This document shows positions 23,816 through 32,061 of a DNA stretch of 64,000 bases, one piece after another. Numbering within the stretch: position 1 is the first letter of the stretch; each line of letters starts with the position of its first letter. The stretch is from Tepidiforma thermophila (GTDB taxonomy: Bacteria > Chloroflexota > Dehalococcoidia > Tepidiformales > Tepidiformaceae), in assembly GCF_002563855.1 (NCBI RefSeq), contig NZ_PDJQ01000001.1:620001-684000 (forward strand), written 5' to 3'. The translations under genes were made by a program, and so were the position numbers. Under the pieces are notes generated by a model. That model did no database searches and was not told the DNA's origin. It worked only from the letters and a program-made list of their open reading frames with translations.

Positions 23816-24508
23816 ATGTCCCGTGAGCAGGCCGCACCGTACCTCGCCGAGGCGCTTGGCACGTTCGCCCTCGTTTTCGCCGGCCCCGGCGCCATCGCGG
23901 TCGATGCGGCCTCTGGCGGCGCCGTCAGCGGCGTCGGCATTGGGCTCAGCTTCGGGCTCATCGTGATGGCGATGATCTTCGCGCTCGGCCACATCTCTGG
24001 CTGCCATATCAACCCGGCGATCACGCTCGCCTTCGCCGCGCGCCGGCGGATCGGCCCGGCGGCAGCGCTCGGCTACATCGCCGCCCAGCTCGCCGGGGCT
24101 GCACTCGCCGGGCTCGCCATCGTCGCCATCGTCGGCGACTACGCCGATGCCGGCGCCAGCCTTCCCCGCCTCGGCGGGACCGACGCCGCCCTCGTCTCCG
24201 AAGTCGTGCTCACCTTCTTCCTCGCCCTGGTCGTCTTCTCGGTCGCCACCGATGCCCGCGCGCAGGGCGCCCTCGCCGCCATCGCGATCGGCGGCTACGT
24301 CGCCATGGCCGCCACGGGCTGGGGCCCGGTCGCGAACGCCTCCATGAACCCCGCGCGCTCGTTCGGCCCGGCGGTGGCCTCCGGCGCGTGGCATGCCCAC
24401 TGGGTGTACTGGCTTGGGCCGATCGCCGGCGCGCTGCTCGGCGCCCTCGCCTTCGAACTCATCCGCCCCGGCTCGCCCCCGGGGCCGCCGCCACCAGGAA
24501 GGAGCTGA
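23816..24508 (+). CDS. Aquaporin-type MIP channel
   Basis: A 230-residue major intrinsic protein with six hydrophobic helices and both NPA half-helices: N66-P67-A68 (HINPAITLAF) and N178-P179-A180 (ASMNPARSFGPA) with Arg181 of the selectivity filter. It stops 2 bp before the arsenate reductase gene, so the pair is surely one transcript. Arsenite-permeable MIP channels linked to arsenate reductase are known (AqpS of Sinorhizobium). Here the channel could let out arsenite made by the reductase. Water or glycerol transport is the alternative. Confidence 0.93.
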   Translation: MSREQAAPYLAEALGTFALVFAGPGAIAVDAASGGAVSGVGIGLSFGLIVMAMIFALGHISGCHINPAITLAFAARRRIGPAAALGYIAAQLAGAALAGLAIVAIVGDYADAGASLPRLGGTDAALVSEVVLTFFLALVVFSVATDARAQGALAAIAIGGYVAMAATGWGPVANASMNPARSFGPAVASGAWHAHWVYWLGPIAGALLGALAFELIRPGSPPGPPPPGRS

Positions 24509-24510
24509 CC

Positions 24511-25167
24511 ATGGCCGCACTCCAGCTGACCCCCGCCGAAGAGGGTGAACTCCGCGCCCGCGTCCGCCGCGAAGCCGAAGCCCTCGCCCGCGAGTTCGCC
24601 GGGATCTTCTCCCCCGAAACGGTCGAGCGGTACGTCACCGAATCGTTCGATGCCATCCGGGGGCGCGCCCGCCTGCTCGATTTCGTGCCCGTCTTCGTCC
24701 ACCGCTACAGCCGCGAGCGGCTCCGCGCCCTCGCCCAGGCCGAGGGGCTGATCGCCAAGGACCGGCCCGAAGTCCTCTACGTCTGCGTCCACAACGCCGG
24801 CCGCTCGCAGATTGCCGCCGCGCTCACCGCGCGGCTCAGCGGCGGCGCCGTCAGCGTCCGCTCCGCCGGCTCCGACCCGGCCGACGAAATCAACCCCGCC
24901 GTCGTCGAGGTCCTCGCCGAGCGCGGCATCGACCTCTCCGAGGAGTTCCCCAAGCCGCTCAGCGACGAAGTCGTCCGCGCGGCCGATGTCGTCATCACCA
25001 TGGGCTGCGGCGACGCCTGCCCCATCTACCCCGGCAAGCGCTACATGGACTGGGAGGTGCCCGACCCGGCCGGCCAGCCCCGCGAGGTCGTCGAGGCCAT
25101 CGTCGAAGACATCGAGCAGCGGGTCCGCAAGCTCCTCGCGGAGCTGGGCGTCGCCGCCGCGCAGTAG
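24511..25167 (+). CDS. Arsenate reductase, low-MW tyrosine-phosphatase type, with N-terminal helical domain
   Basis: A 218-residue protein. Residues 1-80 form a three-helix domain (FSPETVERYVTESFDAI) seen fused to some actinobacterial arsenate reductases. Residues 87-215 are an LMW-PTP fold with the phosphate-loop CX5R, Cys92-VHNAG-Arg98-S. The distal MGCGDACPIYPGKRYMDWEVPDP supplies the two resolving cysteines and the Asp-Pro acid typical of thioredoxin-linked ArsC. It reduces arsenate to arsenite in the cytoplasm. AAGGAG lies 6 nt before ATG 24511. No ArsR or ArsB is in the window. Confidence 0.93.
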   Translation: MAALQLTPAEEGELRARVRREAEALAREFAGIFSPETVERYVTESFDAIRGRARLLDFVPVFVHRYSRERLRALAQAEGLIAKDRPEVLYVCVHNAGRSQIAAALTARLSGGAVSVRSAGSDPADEINPAVVEVLAERGIDLSEEFPKPLSDEVVRAADVVITMGCGDACPIYPGKRYMDWEVPDPAGQPREVVEAIVEDIEQRVRKLLAELGVAAAQ

Positions 25168-25179
25168 CCTTCGGCCCGG

Positions 25180-25932
25180 CTACCACTCCCTGCCGATGCC
25201 GCCCCGGCCGCCGAAAAAGCCGGACGGCCAGTTCCGGCCGGTGATCATCGCTTTGTCGACGTCCTCTTTCGTCGCGATGCCCGCCTCCACGATGGCGCGG
25301 GCCTCGCGCGCAGCCGCGGCGAACACCCGGTTCAGGATGAACCCGTAGGTCCCCGGCGTGTCCTTCACCATCGAGACCTCCTTCCCGGCCGCCTCCGCCA
25401 GCCGCCGCACTGTCGCGATCACCTCCTCGCTGTTCTGCGGCGTCCACACCACCTCGCACATCCGCATCACGCTCACCGGGTTGGAGAAGTGCATGCCGAT
25501 GAACCGCTCCTTGCGCGCCTCCGAAACGTCCCGCGCGACGTCCTGGATGCAGAAGCCGCTCGTGTTGGTCGCGAAGATCGCTTCCGGCTTCACCAGACCG
25601 TCGAGCTCCTGGAAGACGCGCTGCTTCAGCTCCAGGTTCTCCGGGATCGCCTCGATGATGATGTCGCAGTCCGCCAGCGGCGCGAGCTCCGTCGTGTAGG
25701 CGATGCGAGCCATCGCCGCGACCGCGTCGTCGAACCCGAGCTTGCCGCGCTCCACGGCCCGCTTGAGGCCCCACTTGCCGTCTTCGATGGCGGAGCGCGT
25801 TTTCGCGATCGCCTCGTCGCTGATATCGCGCACCACCACGTCGTAGCCGGCGGCCGCGAACACCTGGGCGATGCCGCCGCCCATCACGCCGCCGCCGAGG
25901 CAGCCCACCTTCCGCACGTCTTCGAACTTCAT
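25180..25932 (-). CDS. 3-hydroxyacyl-CoA / 3-hydroxybutyryl-CoA dehydrogenase-like
   Basis: A 250-residue NAD(P)-dependent dehydrogenase of the HAD family in acyl-CoA beta-oxidation or butanoate metabolism. The Rossmann motif is GCLGGGVMGGGIA; the active-site residues lie in TNTSGF, the His in GMHFSNPV and the Glu in RMCEV; and ILNRVF marks the C-terminal domain. Typical members have about 280 residues; this one ends early with TGRNWPSGFFGGRGGIGREW, so the last helices are missing or replaced. GGAGGT lies about 10 nt before ATG 25932, and TAGCGT near 25991-25996 is a possible -10. It converges on arsC. Confidence 0.85.
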   Translation of the reverse strand: MKFEDVRKVGCLGGGVMGGGIAQVFAAAGYDVVVRDISDEAIAKTRSAIEDGKWGLKRAVERGKLGFDDAVAAMARIAYTTELAPLADCDIIIEAIPENLELKQRVFQELDGLVKPEAIFATNTSGFCIQDVARDVSEARKERFIGMHFSNPVSVMRMCEVVWTPQNSEEVIATVRRLAEAAGKEVSMVKDTPGTYGFILNRVFAAAAREARAIVEAGIATKEDVDKAMITGRNWPSGFFGGRGGIGREW

Positions 25933-26037
25933 CGCGCCCGCACCTCCGTCCGGGCACCGTGCGCCCGGGAGAATTCTGTGCCGTGCACGCTACACGAGGC
26001 GCCCATCGCGGTGAAGCGCCTCGCGGCCTCTTACCCC

Positions 26038-26889
26038 CTACCCCCGCGAACGGTCCCAGCGGAACGCCAGCCGCGCCAGCAGGCCCGCACCGACGAACCA
26101 CGCCGCCAGCACCGCCAGGACCCGCTCAATCTCCCAGCTGCCGCCGTAATCCACCGCCGCCACCCACTCCGGCAGGAACACGTAGCGGAAACCCTGCGCC
26201 ATCCACTTCAGCGGAAAAACGCTCGCGACCGCCTGCAGCCACCCCGGAACCGATGAGTACTGGATGAACACGCCGCTGATGAACTGGAGAACGAGGTACG
26301 GCGGCTGCACCACCGCCGGAGCCGCCGTCGAACTCCGGATTAGCCGCGTGTACGCAATCCCGAGCAGGCTGCACGAGCCCACGCCGAGGAACAGCACCGC
26401 TGCGAACACCGCCCACCGCCCCGCGTCCCGCGGCGGCGATACCCCGTAGAAGGTCATACCGATCGCCAGGATGATCGCGACCATCAGCACCGCCGTCGTG
26501 ATCGCCAGCCCCACCTTGCCGATGAAGTACGCCGTGCGCGGCAGCGGCGTCGCCGAAAGCCGCCGCAGCAGGCCGTCGTGCTGCTCGATCGCGATGCCGA
26601 TCGCCAGCCCCGCGAAGCCGGCGCTCATCACCCCTGCGGCGATCATCCCCGGTACGAAGTACTGCGCGAACGGCACCGTCCCCCGCCCGGGCGGCCCCGG
26701 CAGGTCGCCAGAAAACACTGTCGAGAACACCACCACGAACAGGACCGGCAGCAGGAACGTGAAGAAGACCTGGTCGGTTGAGCGGAAGAAGCCGACCAGC
26801 TCAATCCCGACCCGGCTCGCCCCGAGGCGCGCCAGCCGGGCCGGCGAGTTCGGCGCGAAGGTGCGCGGTCCGGGTGTCCGCCCGCTCAT
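26038..26889 (-). CDS. ABC-2 type exporter permease
   Basis: A 283-residue ABC-2 membrane subunit with six hydrophobic segments. Family landmarks: an N-terminal RVGIELVGFFRSTDQVFFTFLLPVLFVVVF, the loop FVPGMIAAGVMSAGFAGLAIGIAIEQHDGLLRRLSATPLPRTAYFIGK (in which ATPLPR is the conserved coupling helix) and PLKWMAQGFRYVF. It overlaps the ATPase gene by 4 bp (26886-26889), forming a two-gene exporter operon. The substrate is unknown; drug or lipid export is typical for DrrAB-like pairs. Confidence 0.92.
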   Translation of the reverse strand: MSGRTPGPRTFAPNSPARLARLGASRVGIELVGFFRSTDQVFFTFLLPVLFVVVFSTVFSGDLPGPPGRGTVPFAQYFVPGMIAAGVMSAGFAGLAIGIAIEQHDGLLRRLSATPLPRTAYFIGKVGLAITTAVLMVAIILAIGMTFYGVSPPRDAGRWAVFAAVLFLGVGSCSLLGIAYTRLIRSSTAAPAVVQPPYLVLQFISGVFIQYSSVPGWLQAVASVFPLKWMAQGFRYVFLPEWVAAVDYGGSWEIERVLAVLAAWFVGAGLLARLAFRWDRSRG

Positions 26890-27803
26890 CCCGCCGACTC
26901 GCCATTGCCGCCGTGTTCCCGGACCAGCCGCAGGTAGATGTCCTCCAGCGTCGGCCGGCGCACCTCAAGCCCCGGCACCTCCCCGCAGCCCTGCGCCTCC
27001 GCCCACCGCGCGAGCGCGACGACGACGGCCGTCGGCTCCGGCGTCAGCAGCTCCAGGCGGCCATCGGCGTGGGCTTCCCAGTCGCCCGGCGGCGGCGGAA
27101 GCCCGGGGGGCGGGTCGATCGTGACGCGCGCCAGCTCCCGCTCCCGGCCGCCGATCGTATGCGGCGGGCCGAGCTCCACGATTCGGCCCCGCACGATGAT
27201 CCCCACCCGGTCGGCCAGCTCCTCCGCTTCGTCGAGGTAGTGGGTCGTGAGCAGGACGGTTCGGCCGCGGGCGGCGAACTCCTTGATGACCGCCCAGGCC
27301 TGCCGCCGGCCCTCAGGGTCCAGACCCGTCGTCGGCTCGTCGAGGAAGAGCAGCTCCGGGTCCCCGATCAGCCCGAGCGCCAGGTCAGCCCGCCGTTTCT
27401 GGCCGCCTGAGAGCTTCCCAATCCGGGTATTCCGCTTCTCCTCCAGGCCGACCATCGCAATCGCTGTGTCCGGGTCGAGCGGGTCCGGGTAGAACCCGGC
27501 GAAGTGGCGCAGCAGTTCCCGCGGGGTGAGGGCATCGAAATACCCCGCCGACTGAAAGACGACGCCGACCCGCACCCGCCACGCGAGCCCGCCCGCCTCC
27601 GGGTCCGTGCCGAGCACCCGCACCTCCCCCGCCGTCCGCCGCCGGAACCCTTCGAGAATCTCGACGAATGTCGTCTTGCCCGCCCCATTCGGGCCGAGCA
27701 GGGCGAACACCTCCCCGGCCGGCACCTCCAGCGACACGCCCGCGACCGCCTCCAGCGCTCCGTACCGCTTTACGACATCGCGGGCTTCGATTGCGGCGGA
27801 CAT
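26886..27803 (-). CDS. ABC transporter ATP-binding protein (DrrA/CcmA-like)
   Basis: A 305-residue ATPase that powers the permease encoded next to it. Walker A is [10 protein letters not shown] (36-45), the signature is [15 protein letters not shown], Walker B is [16 protein letters not shown], and the switch His is in [13 protein letters not shown]. The C-terminal 80 residues are the accessory domain common in drug and lipid exporters. A TAGAAT -10 sits 9 nt before ATG 27803. It is divergent from the esterase lipoprotein at 27919. Confidence 0.95.
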   Translation of the reverse strand: MSAAIEARDVVKRYGALEAVAGVSLEVPAGEVFALLGPNGAGKTTFVEILEGFRRRTAGEVRVLGTDPEAGGLAWRVRVGVVFQSAGYFDALTPRELLRHFAGFYPDPLDPDTAIAMVGLEEKRNTRIGKLSGGQKRRADLALGLIGDPELLFLDEPTTGLDPEGRRQAWAVIKEFAARGRTVLLTTHYLDEAEELADRVGIIVRGRIVELGPPHTIGGRERELARVTIDPPPGLPPPPGDWEAHADGRLELLTPEPTAVVVALARWAEAQGCGEVPGLEVRRPTLEDIYLRLVREHGGNGESAG

Positions 27804-27905
27804 CGCGGACAGATTCTAGAGCGGACATTAACAACCCCGGGGCGCAGCATGGAGAGCACCCGTGTTGCACGCGTGTGCCCCCTGCTGCATCGCGCCATTC
27901 CGCCG

Positions 27906-27911
27906 TACTAT
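27906..27911 (+). promoter_or_regulatory. Leaderless-type -10 box (TACTAT) of the gene at 27919
   Basis: TACTAT ends 7 nt before ATG 27919. It supports the choice of that ATG over the upstream in-frame ATG at 27862. Confidence 0.6.
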
Positions 27912-27918
27912 CTGGCAC

Positions 27919-28944
27919 ATGGCTCGCCGCGCCCGCCTCCTGGCCTTCCTCGCCCTGCTGCTCGTGGCGCTCGGCATCTCCCTCGGCGCCTGCACCGGCG
28001 CCGACGAGCCGGCCGCACCCGCACGCTCGCCCACCGAGGCCCCGGCCGCACCCACGCCCGCGCCGTCCCCCTCCCCAAACCCTGCGCCCGCCCTCCGCGG
28101 CACCCCGGGCTGCCGCCAGCCCCTGCCCGCCGACCTCAAGGCGGGCGAGACGGTCTCCCGCACTCTCCAGTCCGCCGGGCGCACCCGCACCTACCTCGTC
28201 TACCTCCCGCCCTCGGCCGGCCCGGCGGCCGAGCCGATGCCGCTCGTCCTCAACTTCCACGGGCTCGGCAGCACCGGCGCCCAGCAGCACATCTACGGCG
28301 GCTGGGTGCCCATCGCCCAGCGCGAAGGCTTCGTCGTCGCCAGCCCCAACGGCGTCCAGAACTCCTGGCTCATCGCCGCCGGTCTCGATGACATCCAGTT
28401 CGTCTACGACCTTGTCGCCGCGCTCGGCAACGAACTCTGCCTCGACCCCGCCCGCGTCTACGCCACCGGCATGTCGAACGGCGGCTTCATGTCGACCACC
28501 CTGGCCTGCCGCGCGCAGGACCTCATCGCGGCGGTCGCCCCGGTGGCCGGCGAATCCGCCCCGGCCGCCGGCTGCGGCGAACGCCCGGTGCCCATGGTCC
28601 TCTTCCACGGCACCGACGATACGGTCGTGCCCTACCAGGCCGGGACCATCAACGCCGGCGCCGTTTCGGGGACGCCCTTCCCCGGTGTGGCCGCCGTGCT
28701 CGACGCCTGGGCGAAGCACAACGGCTGCAGCGATGCCCCGCCGGCGGAGACCCGCATCGCCGCCGACGTCGTGAAAGTCGAGTACCAGGGCTGCCGGGCG
28801 CCCGTGGTGCACTACCGGGTCGAAGGGGGCGGCCACACCTGGCCCGGCGCGGTGCCGGTCCCGCGGCTCGGCGCCACGACCACCTCCATCAGCGCCAGCG
28901 ACATCGCCTGGGAGTTCTTCAAGGCGCACCCGAGGACGCCCTAG
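27919..28944 (+). CDS. Esterase / PHB-depolymerase-like (LpqC family) lipoprotein
   Basis: A 341-residue exported hydrolase. The signal peptide ends in the lipobox LGAC (Cys25), followed by a Pro/Ala/Thr linker (30-57) and an alpha/beta hydrolase domain. That domain has [10 protein letters not shown] (oxyanion), nucleophile Ser186 in ATGMSNGGF, Asp in [10 protein letters not shown], and His in EGGGHTWPG. These match the family that includes poly(3-hydroxybutyrate) depolymerases, feruloyl and acetylxylan esterases, and mycobacterial LpqC. The substrate is therefore a polymeric ester outside the cell, not further defined. It converges on the aldolase gene 10 bp away. Confidence 0.92.
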   Translation: MARRARLLAFLALLLVALGISLGACTGADEPAAPARSPTEAPAAPTPAPSPSPNPAPALRGTPGCRQPLPADLKAGETVSRTLQSAGRTRTYLVYLPPSAGPAAEPMPLVLNFHGLGSTGAQQHIYGGWVPIAQREGFVVASPNGVQNSWLIAAGLDDIQFVYDLVAALGNELCLDPARVYATGMSNGGFMSTTLACRAQDLIAAVAPVAGESAPAAGCGERPVPMVLFHGTDDTVVPYQAGTINAGAVSGTPFPGVAAVLDAWAKHNGCSDAPPAETRIAADVVKVEYQGCRAPVVHYRVEGGGHTWPGAVPVPRLGATTTSISASDIAWEFFKAHPRTP

Positions 28945-28954
28945 TTCCGCGGCC

Positions 28955-29740
28955 TCAGCCGTAGACGGAGCGTCCCCCGCCCCCGGCGCTCCCGCGCGCC
29001 TGGCGGAGGTCGGCTGCCGCCTGGGCCGCGAGCGCCCCCGCATCGCCGCACACGGTGATCATCTGGAAGCCCGCCGCCGCGTGTTTCGCCGCCAGTGCCG
29101 CGTTCGCGTGGATGCCCGCGACGATGCCGCGCTCCCGGCAGGCGGCCGCAATCCGCAGCCGGGCCGCTTCGAAGGCGCCCTCGTTGTCCATCCGCGGCGG
29201 CAGCCCGAGCGTGATGCTCAGGTCGGCCGGCCCCACGTAGACCGCATCGATGCCCGGCACCGCGAGGATCTCTTCCAGCCGCTCGAGCGCCTGCTGCGTC
29301 TCGATCATCGGGATGCAGGCCACTTCCCGGTTCGCCCCGGCGAAGTAGTCCGCCCCGGCGTAGTAGGCCGCGCGCGTCGGGCCGAAGCTCCGGTACCCCT
29401 CCGGGTAGTAGCGGCAGGCGCCCACCGCCTGGCGGGCCTCCTCCGGGCTGTTCACCAGCGGGATGATGACGCCCATCGCACCGGCATCGAGCACCTTGCC
29501 GATGATCCCCGGCTCGTTCCAGGGCACCCGCACGAAGGGCACCGTCTCCGTCCCGCCGATGACCTGCAGCATCGCCACCGCTGCCTGGTAATCAACTACG
29601 CCGTGCTGCATATCGATGCACAGCCAGTCGAACCCCTGGTGGGCCATGATTTCGGCCGTAAACGTGTTCGCAATTGAAAGCCAGCCCCCGAAGGTGACCT
29701 CGCCCCGGGCCCAGCGCTCCTTCACCGTGTTCGTCCGCAT
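28955..29740 (-). CDS. HpcH/HpaI-type class II aldolase
   Basis: A 261-residue cytoplasmic aldolase of the 2,4-dihydroxyhept-2-ene-1,7-dioate / 4-hydroxy-2-oxovalerate type, which cleaves 4-hydroxy-2-oxo acids using a divalent metal. Motifs: FDWLCIDMQHGVVDY, VRVPWNEPGIIGKVLDAGAMGVIIPLV, metal ligands in PMIETQQAL and VGPADLSITLG, and the C-terminal GIHANAAL. It starts 11 bp after the stop of the 2-hydroxyacid dehydrogenase on the same strand, so the two probably form a small operon handling hydroxy/oxo acids. Confidence 0.93.
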   Translation of the reverse strand: MRTNTVKERWARGEVTFGGWLSIANTFTAEIMAHQGFDWLCIDMQHGVVDYQAAVAMLQVIGGTETVPFVRVPWNEPGIIGKVLDAGAMGVIIPLVNSPEEARQAVGACRYYPEGYRSFGPTRAAYYAGADYFAGANREVACIPMIETQQALERLEEILAVPGIDAVYVGPADLSITLGLPPRMDNEGAFEAARLRIAAACRERGIVAGIHANAALAAKHAAAGFQMITVCGDAGALAAQAAADLRQARGSAGGGGRSVYG

Positions 29741-29751
29741 CCCGGCTCCTT

Positions 29752-30729
29752 TCAGCGGCTTGCCGCCCGCTCCAGCACCGACGGATTGACGCACGACGGC
29801 GGCGTCCGCCCCGTCAGCACGGCCACCAGGTTCCGGACGGCCATGTCCCGCATCGCCGCCCGCGTCTCCACCGTCGCCGAGCCCACGTGCGGCAGCACGA
29901 TGACGTTCTCCATCGCGAGCAGCGGTTCGTCCGGCGCGGGCGGCTCCGGGTCGAGCACATCGAGCGCGGCCCCGGCGATCGTCCCGTCGCGCAGCGCGGC
30001 CGCCAGGGCCTGCTGGTCGACCACCTGCCCCCGCGAGGTGTTGATGAGCCACGCCGTCGGCTTCATCAGCGCCAGCTCTCGCGCGCCGATGAGGTGGTGC
30101 GTCGACGGGTCAAGGTTCACGTGGAGCGTCACCACGTCGGAGAGTTCCAGCAGCTCCTCGAGCGGAACCGGGCGGCAGTCCTCCAGCCCTTCGACCGGCT
30201 CGTTGACGAGGTCGTGGTAGACCACTTCCATCCCGAACGCCTGCGCGCGCAGGGCCACGGCCTGTCCGATCCGCCCGAAACCGATGATGCCGAGGGTCTT
30301 GCCGGCCGGGTCCCACCCCAGCGGCGGCGGCGGTTCGCGCCGGCTCCAGCCGCCCGCCCGCACATACGCAGCGTTCGCGAACAGCCGCCGGGCGATCGCC
30401 AGGATGAGCGCCATCGTCAGGTCGGCCACCGCGCCGCTCAGCACCCCCGGGGTGTTGCAGACGGCGATGCCGCGGGCCGTGGCCGCCTCGAGGTCGACGT
30501 TGTTGTAGCCCACGCCGAAGTTCGAAATCACCCGCAGCCGCGGCGCACGGTCGAGCGTCTCCGCCGGCAGCGGGAAGAGCGCGCTGCAGAGGATCCCCTC
30601 CGCCCGCGGCAGCGCCTCGGCGATCGCCGCCGGGTCGCTGCCCGTCACGATCGGCGTCACCGAGCGGCGCAGGTCTTCGAGCAGCCCGGCGGGCAGGTCG
30701 ATGGCGATGATGGCCGGCGGCTTCGACAT
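29752..30729 (-). CDS. D-2-hydroxyacid dehydrogenase (glyoxylate/hydroxypyruvate reductase type)
   Basis: A 325-residue NAD(P)-dependent D-2-hydroxyacid dehydrogenase. The nucleotide site is GIIGFGRIGQAVA (147-159), and the catalytic residues are Arg233 (INTSRG), Glu262 (LDPEPP) and His281 (LPHVGSAT). It probably reduces glyoxylate or hydroxypyruvate, or oxidises the matching hydroxy acid. It precedes the HpcH aldolase, whose products include pyruvate and aldehydes. ATG 30729 follows a TAGCCT box by 7 nt, indicating a leaderless mRNA. Confidence 0.94.
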   Translation of the reverse strand: MSKPPAIIAIDLPAGLLEDLRRSVTPIVTGSDPAAIAEALPRAEGILCSALFPLPAETLDRAPRLRVISNFGVGYNNVDLEAATARGIAVCNTPGVLSGAVADLTMALILAIARRLFANAAYVRAGGWSRREPPPPLGWDPAGKTLGIIGFGRIGQAVALRAQAFGMEVVYHDLVNEPVEGLEDCRPVPLEELLELSDVVTLHVNLDPSTHHLIGARELALMKPTAWLINTSRGQVVDQQALAAALRDGTIAGAALDVLDPEPPAPDEPLLAMENVIVLPHVGSATVETRAAMRDMAVRNLVAVLTGRTPPSCVNPSVLERAASR

Positions 30730-30736
30730 CGGGGCA

Positions 30737-30742
30737 AGGCTA
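30737..30742 (-). promoter_or_regulatory. Leaderless-type -10 box (TAGCCT) of the dehydrogenase/aldolase operon
   Basis: TAGCCT on the minus strand, 7 nt before ATG 30729. It is the same hexamer that precedes hicB and the amine oxidase gene. Confidence 0.6.
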
Positions 30743-30775
30743 CTCCGGCCGCATGAACGCTGCCACCCCCGCTCG

Positions 30776-31675
30776 CTACTTCCGGGTCAGGTCGGCGACC
30801 AGCGTCTCCGGCTTCGGGAAGTCGAGGTCTGCGTAGACCGCCACCAGCTTCGCGTCCTTCGGCACATCAAAGGTCACCCAACCGCGGATCGTCCGCCCCT
30901 GGGCGAGGTCGGTCATCTTCAGCGCCGGCTCGCGGCCGAAGAACGCCGGGTCGTAGGTGTAGCCCTTCTCGTCCTGGACCGTGAAGTCGAAGGTCGCGAC
31001 CGACACGCTCCCCTTCGCCGCCTCGATGCTGACCTCGATGGCGACGAGCCGGCGGCCCGGTTCGACCACGGCGTCCGGTGCGCGCGCGGGGTCCTCAACC
31101 GCGTGGACCGTGACCCGCGCCTTGCCGGCCTCGACGGTCTCACCGAGCTTCGGCCCCGACCCGGGCGGCGGAACGGTCGGCGCGGGCCCGCTGTCGCCGA
31201 AATCGTCGCCGCTGCCGCCGGCGAGCCCCGAGCAATCGGCTGCGACCCAGCGGCCGTCCTCCCACTTCCAGGGTTCGAACTCGCCGGCGCCGACAAAGTC
31301 CTCGAACCCCTCGGCGGCCTTCGGCGCCTCGATCGTGACCGAGACCTCCGCGCCGTCCTTCGTGAAGTTGCGGACCTCGACGCCGGCGACCTTGAAGTCC
31401 TTCAGCTTCACGCCCGCGAGCTGCTCGATGAACACGACGCCGAGGCGGGTGGTCGATTCGAACTCCTTGAAGTCCACCTGGTCGCGGCACTCCTTCGCGT
31501 AGGAGTCGTACCATTTCCGGTAGTCGCCCTTGAACAGGCCTTCCGCAGCCTCCCGGACGGCCCGTTTGAGGCCTTCTTCCGTCCGGGCCTGCCCGTCACC
31601 GCCGCCGCAGGCGGCAGCGAACAGGATGACGGCGGCACCGAGGGCGAGTGCGGCGAGGGCGCGAAACCGGGGCAT
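30776..31675 (-). CDS. Lipoprotein with NTF2-like and DUF4352-like domains
   Basis: A 299-residue exported lipoprotein with signal peptide and lipobox (FAAACG). Residues 30-150 form an NTF2/SnoaL-like region (LKRAVREAAEGLFKGDYRKWYDSYAKECR). A Gly/Pro linker (154-175) follows, then a C-terminal immunoglobulin-like DUF4352 domain: KLGETVEAGKARVTVHAVEDP...RRLVAIEVSIEAAKGSVSV...ARTIRGWVTFDVPKDAK-type pattern. Such domains are found on Gram-positive and Chloroflexota surface lipoproteins of unknown function. An inverted repeat overlaps its promoter (see 31706-31727). Confidence 0.85.
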   Translation of the reverse strand: MPRFRALAALALGAAVILFAAACGGGDGQARTEEGLKRAVREAAEGLFKGDYRKWYDSYAKECRDQVDFKEFESTTRLGVVFIEQLAGVKLKDFKVAGVEVRNFTKDGAEVSVTIEAPKAAEGFEDFVGAGEFEPWKWEDGRWVAADCSGLAGGSGDDFGDSGPAPTVPPPGSGPKLGETVEAGKARVTVHAVEDPARAPDAVVEPGRRLVAIEVSIEAAKGSVSVATFDFTVQDEKGYTYDPAFFGREPALKMTDLAQGRTIRGWVTFDVPKDAKLVAVYADLDFPKPETLVADLTRK

Positions 31676-31705
31676 GGCGGGCTCCCCCTGGGAAATCAGG
31701 GCCGC

Positions 31706-31727
31706 AGCATATCACCTGTTCGGTGAT
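31706..31727 (-). promoter_or_regulatory. Extended -10 promoter with an adjoining palindrome
   Basis: On the minus strand, TGATATGCT forms an extended -10 (hexamer TATGCT at 31706-31711). Directly upstream, overlapping it by one base, lies the perfect inverted repeat ATCACC-tgttc-GGTGAT (31711-31727), so a bound repressor would block the -35/-10 spacer. It would serve the lipoprotein gene, whose ATG is about 30 nt downstream. The repeat could instead be a weak terminator for the DUF4325-like gene, but no T-run follows. Confidence 0.45.
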
Positions 31728-31776
31728 TCGGCGGATAACAGCCGCCCCGGGGAACCGACGATGCAGAGACGGAGGC

Positions 31777-32061
31777 TTACCCGCCCGCCGTGGCAGCAGC
31801 GACAACCCGGTCGCCGAGCCCCATGCTTGCCGCCACACGAACTGCCAAAGCCTGGTGGTCTGGCAGACCGAGGAGGATGACGCGCTCGTACCGCTCGAGC
31901 AGCCCCACATACAGCTCTGCGAGGAACGACGGGCTTGCGACAATCTCGTCGAGCGCCACGCTGATTTCTGGGGCGTCGTCTTCCGGCAGCTCCTCAAGAA
32001 TCTGCCGCGCCCGCCACCTGGTCGCGAACGTTCGGCCACTATCTTTCAGGCGCAGCTCCAT
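31777..32061 (-). CDS. STAS-like DUF4325 protein
   Basis: A protein of 94 residues from ATG 32061; a 110-residue version from 32109 is possible but would lie further inside the upstream gene. The pattern RTFATRWRARQILEEL...ISVALDEIVASPSFLAELYVGLLERY fits the STAS-like DUF4325 family: 'S/TR..A..L...L', a beta strand, 'xxxSFxxEL'. These small proteins accompany HATPase proteins and act as antagonists or switches in partner-switching regulation. It overlaps the STAS-HATPase gene by 23 bp, so the two are translationally coupled and likely partners. Confidence 0.75.
   Translation of the reverse strand: MELRLKDSGRTFATRWRARQILEELPEDDAPEISVALDEIVASPSFLAELYVGLLERYERVILLGLPDHQALAVRVAASMGLGDRVVAAATAGG

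Noticed and set aside
25180-25260. Frameshift truncating the hydroxyacyl-CoA dehydrogenase
   Set aside because: The C-terminal GFFGGRGGIGREW reads smoothly and the adjoining frames show no continuation of the family, so a short natural C-terminus is more likely.
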